Below, piece by piece: positions 31,670 to 37,296 of a stretch of 37,296 bases of DNA. Within the stretch, counting starts at the first letter, position 1, and every line of letters starts with the position of its first letter. The notes under the pieces were generated by a model. It was not told the DNA's origin and did not search any database. It saw nothing but the letters and a program-made list of their open reading frames with translations. This DNA is from Ramlibacter sp. GTDB lineage: Bacteria; Pseudomonadota; Gammaproteobacteria; Burkholderiales; Burkholderiaceae_C. Made by a program: the position numbers and the translations under genes. The stretch lies in the NCBI RefSeq assembly GCF_028291745.1, contig NZ_JAQGNQ010000038.1, positions 1-37,296 on the forward strand, in the 5' to 3' direction.

Positions 31670-33163
31670 TCAGGCCCAGGACAGCGCGGACAGATCGTTG
31701 ACGAACACCGGCATGTCCTTCCACAGCCCCCTGACGTTCCGGTTGGCGATGGTCACCCATTGCGGCTGGTACAGGAAGGCGTGCGGCGAGTCGTCGGCGA
31801 TGAGGCGCTGGAGGTCGGCCTGCAGCTTCGCGCGGTCCCTGGGATTGGGCGAGCTCTTGTACTTGTTGTACAGCGCGTCGAACTTCTCCGAGTGGTAGTT
31901 CCAGTAGTAGTCCGGCTTGGCGAAGTTGCCCAGGTCGAAGGGCTCGACGTGCGAGATGATCGTCATGTCGTAGTTCTTGTTGCCGTAGACGTTCGAGAGC
32001 CACTGCGCCCACTCCACGTTCTGCAGCTTCGCATTGATCCCCACCTTGGCCAGTTCCGCGGCGATCAGCTCGCCGCCCTGGCGCGCATAGGGTGGCGGCG
32101 GCAGTGTGATGGTCACGTCCACCGGCGCAGTCACGCCGGCCTCCTTCAGCAGCGCCTTCGCACGATCCGGGTTGTAGGCGTTCACGCTGGTGAGGTCGAC
32201 ATAGCCCGGCGCACTCGGCGGGTAGTAGCTGCCGATGACGGCGCCGAAGCCGTCGCCCGCAGCCTGGATCACCGCCTTGCGGTCGATGGCCATGGCCACC
32301 GCGCGCCGCACGCGCACGTCGTCGAAGGGCTTCCTGCGGTTGTTGATGGCGAGGATGGTCTTGGCGCGGGAGCCCGAGACGATCACCTGGAAGCGCGGGT
32401 TGCCCTTGAACTGCTCGACGCCCCGGGGCGTGACCCGCGGAAAGGCATCGACATCGCCCGCCAGCAGCGCGGCCACCTGCGCCGCCGGATCGGCGATGAA
32501 GCGGAAGCTCGCGCGCTGCAGGCGGATGGCCGCGGCATTGCGCCAGTCGTCCCATTTCTTCAGGGCGATCGAGGAGCCGCGCACCCAGTTCTCCAGCACG
32601 TACGGGCCGGTGCCCACCGGCCTGGTCATGTTGCTGTCCGCGCTCTTCGGCTCGACGATCGCCGCGGTGGCCTGCCCCAGCAGGAAGGGGAAGTCGGGAT
32701 CGACTTCCTTGGTGAGGATCACGACCGTGTAGTCGTCGACCGCGCGCGTGCTGACGTTGGCGAAGGTGCGCTTGTCCTTGTTGGTGCTCTTCTCGCCGCC
32801 GGCGCGGTCAAAGGCGAACTTCACGGTGTGGGCGTTGAAAGGCTCGCCGTTGTGGAACTTCACGCCCTTGCGCAGCTTGAAGGTGTAGGTCGTGAGGTCC
32901 GGCGACACCTCCCAGCTCTCGGCCAGCAGCGGCGCGACCGAGCCATCGGCATTGATCTTGGTGAGCGTCTCGAAGATGTTGTACAGCGCCACCTCGCCAA
33001 TGGAGGATGCCGCGCCACCGGTGGGGTCGAGCCCGGGGCTGGGCTCCAGCGCCATGCCCAGGACGATGGCGTCCTTGCGGTTCTGCGCCAGCACGCCCGC
33101 GGGGAGCGTGGCGAAGGCGGCCAGGGATGCGGAGTGCGTGAGCACGCTGCGGCGTCGGATCAT
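31670..33163 (-). CDS. ABC transporter substrate-binding protein, peptide/nickel (SBP family 5)
   Basis: The 497-residue protein has a Tat-like signal (MIRRRSVLTHSASLAAFATL, ending L-A-Q). SBP_bac_5 markers: L-Y-N-I-F-E-T-L-T, L-A-E-S-W-E-V-S-P-D-L-T-T-Y-T-F-K-L-R-K-G-V-K-F-H-N-G-E-P-F, P-V-G-T-G-P-Y-V-L-E, V-R-R-A-V-A-M-A-I-D-R, and A-F-L-Y-Q-P-Q-W. It binds its ligand in the periplasm for the DppBCDF-like importer encoded upstream. The ligand is unknown; with the adjacent amidase, a peptide or amide is plausible. ATG 33163 follows TGGAG. Confidence 0.95.
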   Translation of the reverse strand: MIRRRSVLTHSASLAAFATLPAGVLAQNRKDAIVLGMALEPSPGLDPTGGAASSIGEVALYNIFETLTKINADGSVAPLLAESWEVSPDLTTYTFKLRKGVKFHNGEPFNAHTVKFAFDRAGGEKSTNKDKRTFANVSTRAVDDYTVVILTKEVDPDFPFLLGQATAAIVEPKSADSNMTRPVGTGPYVLENWVRGSSIALKKWDDWRNAAAIRLQRASFRFIADPAAQVAALLAGDVDAFPRVTPRGVEQFKGNPRFQVIVSGSRAKTILAINNRRKPFDDVRVRRAVAMAIDRKAVIQAAGDGFGAVIGSYYPPSAPGYVDLTSVNAYNPDRAKALLKEAGVTAPVDVTITLPPPPYARQGGELIAAELAKVGINAKLQNVEWAQWLSNVYGNKNYDMTIISHVEPFDLGNFAKPDYYWNYHSEKFDALYNKYKSSPNPRDRAKLQADLQRLIADDSPHAFLYQPQWVTIANRNVRGLWKDMPVFVNDLSALSWA

Positions 33164-33227
33164 GGCGGGGGACTCCAGGGAGCTTGGGTGAAACTGCGTG
33201 CGGCCACGGCGGGGCCTCTTGCGGGCA

Positions 33228-34049
33228 TCATCCCCGAGATTGCGGCGCAGTGGCAAGAGGCGGCTGCGCCTGCGGCACGGCGGCGATCAACTCGCGCGTG
33301 TACGGATGTTCGGGCGCGGCGAAGAGGCGCTCGGGCGGTCCCTGTTCGACGATGCGCCCCTGCTGCAGCACGGCGACTTCGGCGCACAGGTGCTGCACCA
33401 CCGCGAGGTCGTGGCTGATCAGCATGTAGGTGATGCCGAACTCCTGCTGCAGGTCCTGCAGCAGATTGAGCACCTGGGCCTGCACGGACACATCGAGCGC
33501 GCTCACCGGTTCGTCGGCGACCACCAGGCGCGGGCGCGTGACGATCGCGCGCGCGATCGCAATGCGCTGCCGCTGCCCGCCGGAAAATTCGTGCGGCACT
33601 TTGCGCAGGTCGCTCGCCCGCAGGCCGACCGCCTCGAGCGCCTCGGCCGCGCGCTGGCGCTGCTCGTCACGGCCGGCACCTTGCGCCGACAGCGGCTCGG
33701 CGACGATGCGTTCGACCGTCTGCCGTGGATCGAGCGAGCCATAGGGATCCTGAAAGACCATCTGGAAGTCGCGGCGCGCGGCGCGCAATTGCTCGCGCGG
33801 CAAGGCATGCAGGTCCTGGCCCAGCAGGCGCACGCTGCCCGAGGTCGGCACATCCAGCGCCATCACGAGCCGCGCCAGCGTCGATTTGCCGGACCCCGAT
33901 TCACCGACGATGCCGAGGCTGCGACCGGCTTCGATGGTGAAGCTCACACCCTGCAAGGCATGCACCTTGCCCGGCCGCTCGAACAACTTCTCGCGCGGCA
34001 AGGCGTACTCGCGCACGAGGTTATCGACCTCCAGCAGCGGCGTGCTCAT
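33228..34049 (-). CDS. Peptide-type ABC transporter ATP-binding protein (DppF/OppF-like)
   Basis: The 273-residue ATPase starts at ATG 34049, overlapping the stop of the DppD-like gene (ATGA). Walker A is [10 protein letters not shown] loop [12 protein letters not shown], signature F-S-G-G-Q-R-Q-R, Walker B L-V-V-A-D-E-P, H loop I-S-H-D-L. The C-terminal oligopeptide extension is short (H-P-Y-T-R-E-L). It pairs with the DppD-like ATPase to power import. The next gene, the binding protein, is 64 bp further. Confidence 0.95.
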   Translation of the reverse strand: MSTPLLEVDNLVREYALPREKLFERPGKVHALQGVSFTIEAGRSLGIVGESGSGKSTLARLVMALDVPTSGSVRLLGQDLHALPREQLRAARRDFQMVFQDPYGSLDPRQTVERIVAEPLSAQGAGRDEQRQRAAEALEAVGLRASDLRKVPHEFSGGQRQRIAIARAIVTRPRLVVADEPVSALDVSVQAQVLNLLQDLQQEFGITYMLISHDLAVVQHLCAEVAVLQQGRIVEQGPPERLFAAPEHPYTRELIAAVPQAQPPLATAPQSRG

Positions 34050-35104
34050 GGCTGCCTCGTGGTTGTTGCTCCCTCTCCCCCTGGGGAGAGGGTTGGGGTG
34101 AGGGCAGCAGCGGTGCCGGAGCGCTTGGCCTCTGAAACCACATCCAGCCTGATGCACCTCGCCCTATGCCCCACCCCCACCTCATACCCCGGCGGAAACA
34201 CCGCGCCGCACTCCGAAATCGTCCACGCGCACCGCCCGGCGAACGGGCACCCCTTAGTCAGCTCCACCAGCTCCGGCACCGTCCCCGGAATGGTCGCGAG
34301 CCGCTGCCCCTTGGCCATGCGCAGCCCGGGCCGCGCGGCGAGCAGTCCCAGCGTGTACGGATGCGTCGCATCCGCGAACACCGAGGCGGTGGGCCCGCTC
34401 TCCACCACGGCGCCGCCGTACATCACCAGCACGCGCTGCACGTTCCGTGCGATCACACCGAGGTCGTGCGACACCAGCAGCAGCGCCATGCCGCGTTCTT
34501 GCACCAGTCCGCGGATCAGGTCCAGGATCTGCCTTTGCAGCGTGACATCGAGTGCCGTCGTCGGTTCGTCGGCGATCAGCAACTGCGGCCGGCAGGCCAG
34601 TGCCATCGCGATCGTGACCCGCTGGCGCTGGCCGCCGGAGAACTGGTGCGGATAGGCGTCGATGCGCCGGGCCGCCTCCGGGATGCCGACGCGATCCAGC
34701 AAGGCGATCGCTTCCGCGCGCGCCTGTGAGCGCCCCATGCCGCGATGCAGGCGCAGTGGCTCGGCGACCTGGTGGCCTATCGTGTGCACCGGGTTCAAGG
34801 CCGTCATCGGCTCCTGGAACACCATGCCGATGCGGTCGCCGCGCAGCGCGCGCAGCACGGGCTCGGGCTGGCCCAGCAACTCCTGGCCGTCGAAGACGAT
34901 GCTGCCGCTCACGCGCGCTTGCTCGGGCAGCAGTCCGAGCAAGGCCATGGCGGTCAGCGACTTGCCGCTGCCCGATTCGCCCACCACGCCCAGCGTCTCG
35001 CCGGCCGCGAGTGAGAAGCTCACGTCGCGCACCGCCAGCGCCGGCCCGCGTTGCGTCTGCAGTTCGACCGAGAGGTGGCGGACTTCGAGCAGCGGGCGGG
35101 TCAT
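34046..35104 (-). CDS. Peptide-type ABC transporter ATP-binding protein (DppD/OppD-like) with repeat-encoded tail
   Basis: The 352-residue ATPase shows Walker [11 protein letters not shown] loop [12 protein letters not shown], signature F-S-G-G-Q-R-Q-R, Walker B L-L-I-A-D-E-P, H loop V-S-H-D-L, and the oligo_HPY region [12 protein letters not shown] with C-P-F-A-G-R-C-x7-C. After the last conserved Cys the protein runs about 38 residues more; of these, the segment [13 protein letters not shown] is coded by the dispersed repeat at 34071-34110. The gene overlaps dppC by ATGA at its start and dppF by ATGA at its end. Confidence 0.94.
   Translation of the reverse strand: MTRPLLEVRHLSVELQTQRGPALAVRDVSFSLAAGETLGVVGESGSGKSLTAMALLGLLPEQARVSGSIVFDGQELLGQPEPVLRALRGDRIGMVFQEPMTALNPVHTIGHQVAEPLRLHRGMGRSQARAEAIALLDRVGIPEAARRIDAYPHQFSGGQRQRVTIAMALACRPQLLIADEPTTALDVTLQRQILDLIRGLVQERGMALLLVSHDLGVIARNVQRVLVMYGGAVVESGPTASVFADATHPYTLGLLAARPGLRMAKGQRLATIPGTVPELVELTKGCPFAGRCAWTISECGAVFPPGYEVGVGHRARCIRLDVVSEAKRSGTAAALTPTLSPGGEGATTTRQP
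34071..34110 (-). repeat. Dispersed palindromic repeat, copy 2, inside the dppD-like coding end
   Basis: Inverted relative to copy 1 (30074-30115) and sharing CTGCTGCCCTCACCCCA then CCCTCTCCC. The hairpin is CCCTCTCCCC (34071-34080) with GGGGAGAGGG (34083-34092). It is translated in the frame of the DppD-like protein as [12 protein letters not shown] and lies 22 bp before the DppF-like start codon. Confidence 0.85.
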
Positions 35105-35975
35105 CGTTTTCGAGCGAGACGCGGATCGAGCAGGTCGCGCAGCCCGTCACCCAGCAAATTGAGTCCGAGCACCGCCAATGCAATCGCGAGGCCGGGGAAC
35201 ACCGCCAGGCGCGGCGCCTGGAACATCAGCGTCTGCGCCTCGCTCAGCATGCGGCCCCACGAGGGCTGCGGCGGCTGCGTGCCGAGGCCGAGATAGGACA
35301 GCGCGGCCTCCGCGAGGATCGCCACGGCGAAGCGAATGGTCGCCTGCACCACCAGCACCGACAGCACGTTGGGCAGCACGTGCTCCAGCGTGATCGCCAT
35401 GCGGCCCTTGCCGCAGGCGCGCGCGGCCAGCACGAACTCGCGGCTCCACACCGCGTTGGCCGAGGCCCGCGTGATGCGCGCAAAGGTGGGAATGTTGTAG
35501 ATGCCGATGGCGACGATCGCGTTGACCATGCCCGGGCCGAACACCGCCGTCAGCATGATGGCCGACAGGATGGCGGGAAAGGCGAACGCGAAGTCCGACA
35601 GCCGCATGATGATTTCTTCCACCCAGCCGCGCCGCGCCGATGCGAGCAGGCCGAGAGCGGTGCCGATTGCCAGGCCGATGCCCACCGCAATCACCCCCAC
35701 CGCGATCGAGGCGCGCGCGCCCACCAGCAGCAGCGAGGCGACGTCGCGGCCGAAGGCGTCGGTGCCCAGCCAGTTCTGCGCATCGGGGGCCTTCAACTTC
35801 AGGGCCATGTCGATCGCGTAGGGGTCGTGGGGCGTCCACACGAACGACAGCCCCGCGGCCAGCACCACGAAGGCGCTGAGCACCAGGCCGATCACGAAGC
35901 TGGGACTGTGCCGCGCGCGCTGCCAGAAGCCGGGCGCTGGCGCGACGAAGGGGGCGGCCGTCTCCAGCACCGCGC

Positions 35976-35979
<4 letters not shown>
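35101..35979 (-). CDS. Peptide-type ABC transporter permease (DppC-like)
   Basis: The 292-residue protein starts at GTG 35979 within a GTGA overlap with dppB. Six helices; family markers are H-D-P-Y-A-I-D, W-L-G-T-D-A-F-G-R-D-V-A-S-L-L-L-V-G-A-R-A-S (N-terminal OppC signature), and the EAA loop R-E-F-V-L-A-A-R-A-C-G-K-G-R-M-A-I-T-L-E-H-V-L-P-N, then E-A-A-L-S-Y-L-G-L-G-T-Q-P-P-Q-P-S-W-G. It forms the membrane channel with the DppB-like partner. Confidence 0.95.
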
Positions 35980-37241
<1,262 letters not shown>

Positions 37242-37296
37242 CGCCCCCGGTGCTTGTCTGAGCATCAAACAGGCCCTTTGCGCACGTCCTGCTTTG

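Overview
The window is high-GC, gene-dense chromosomal DNA of a betaproteobacterium. It most likely comes from Burkholderiales, family Comamonadaceae (Ramlibacter/Variovorax/Caenimonas-like). This rests on the aa3 oxidase assembly block (DUF2244, coxB with a fused cytochrome c, coxA, cox11, DUF2970, coxC, DUF2909, surf1, SCO-like, ctaA, ctaB, SCO), on a Bug-type tricarboxylate-binding protein, and on the trmL-comF and rsmD-coaD-ferredoxin neighbourhoods. The genus is inference; no rRNA or tRNA gene is present to fix it.

Region by region. (1) 1-970 is an accessory scar: the end of an IS5-family element with its terminal repeat and a TTAG target site, then a frameshifted antitoxin, a truncated RelE/ParE toxin and a small orphan protein. 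(2) 971-5073 holds a repeat lipoprotein, then a GntR/FCD regulator divergent from a small cluster (GlcG/HbpS-like protein, Bug solute-binding protein, SnoaL-like protein) with a perfect 17-bp palindrome between them, then a secreted hypothetical protein. (3) 5137-8123 has a KefC-type K+/H+ antiporter with its overlapping KefF-like reductase, and a MaoC dehydratase. (4) 8147-10445 has trmL, comF and a BioC-like methyltransferase with a degenerate SAM site. (5) 10500-20081 is the cytochrome c oxidase block: structural subunits (coxB, coxA, coxC), copper delivery (cox11, SCO1, SCO-like), heme A synthesis (ctaB, ctaA) and assembly (surf1, small membrane proteins). (6) 20103-25145 has a membrane GGDEF protein with a ruined signature, rpoH with a CIRCE-like operator, an Mpo1-like protein, cutA and ftsY. 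(7) 25175-29314 has an active/inactive M16 peptidase pair, a structured and terminated intergenic RNA candidate, rsmD and coaD. (8) 29394-37241 has a histidine phosphatase, dispersed palindromic repeats, a six-gene minus-strand operon (dppB-dppC-dppD-dppF-binding protein-amidase) and a divergent 2[4Fe-4S] ferredoxin.

Most of the window is housekeeping. I did not find a convincing new defence, secondary-metabolite or mobile system. The best leads are regulatory or structural: the CIRCE-like site in front of rpoH, a dispersed repeat translated as the C-terminus of the DppD-like ATPase while the ATGA coupling to the next gene is kept, a structured RNA candidate at 28007-28135, a second RNA candidate downstream of trmL, the palindrome in front of the GntR/GlcG pair, and two enzyme-fold proteins with degenerate active sites (the GGDEF and BioC-like proteins).
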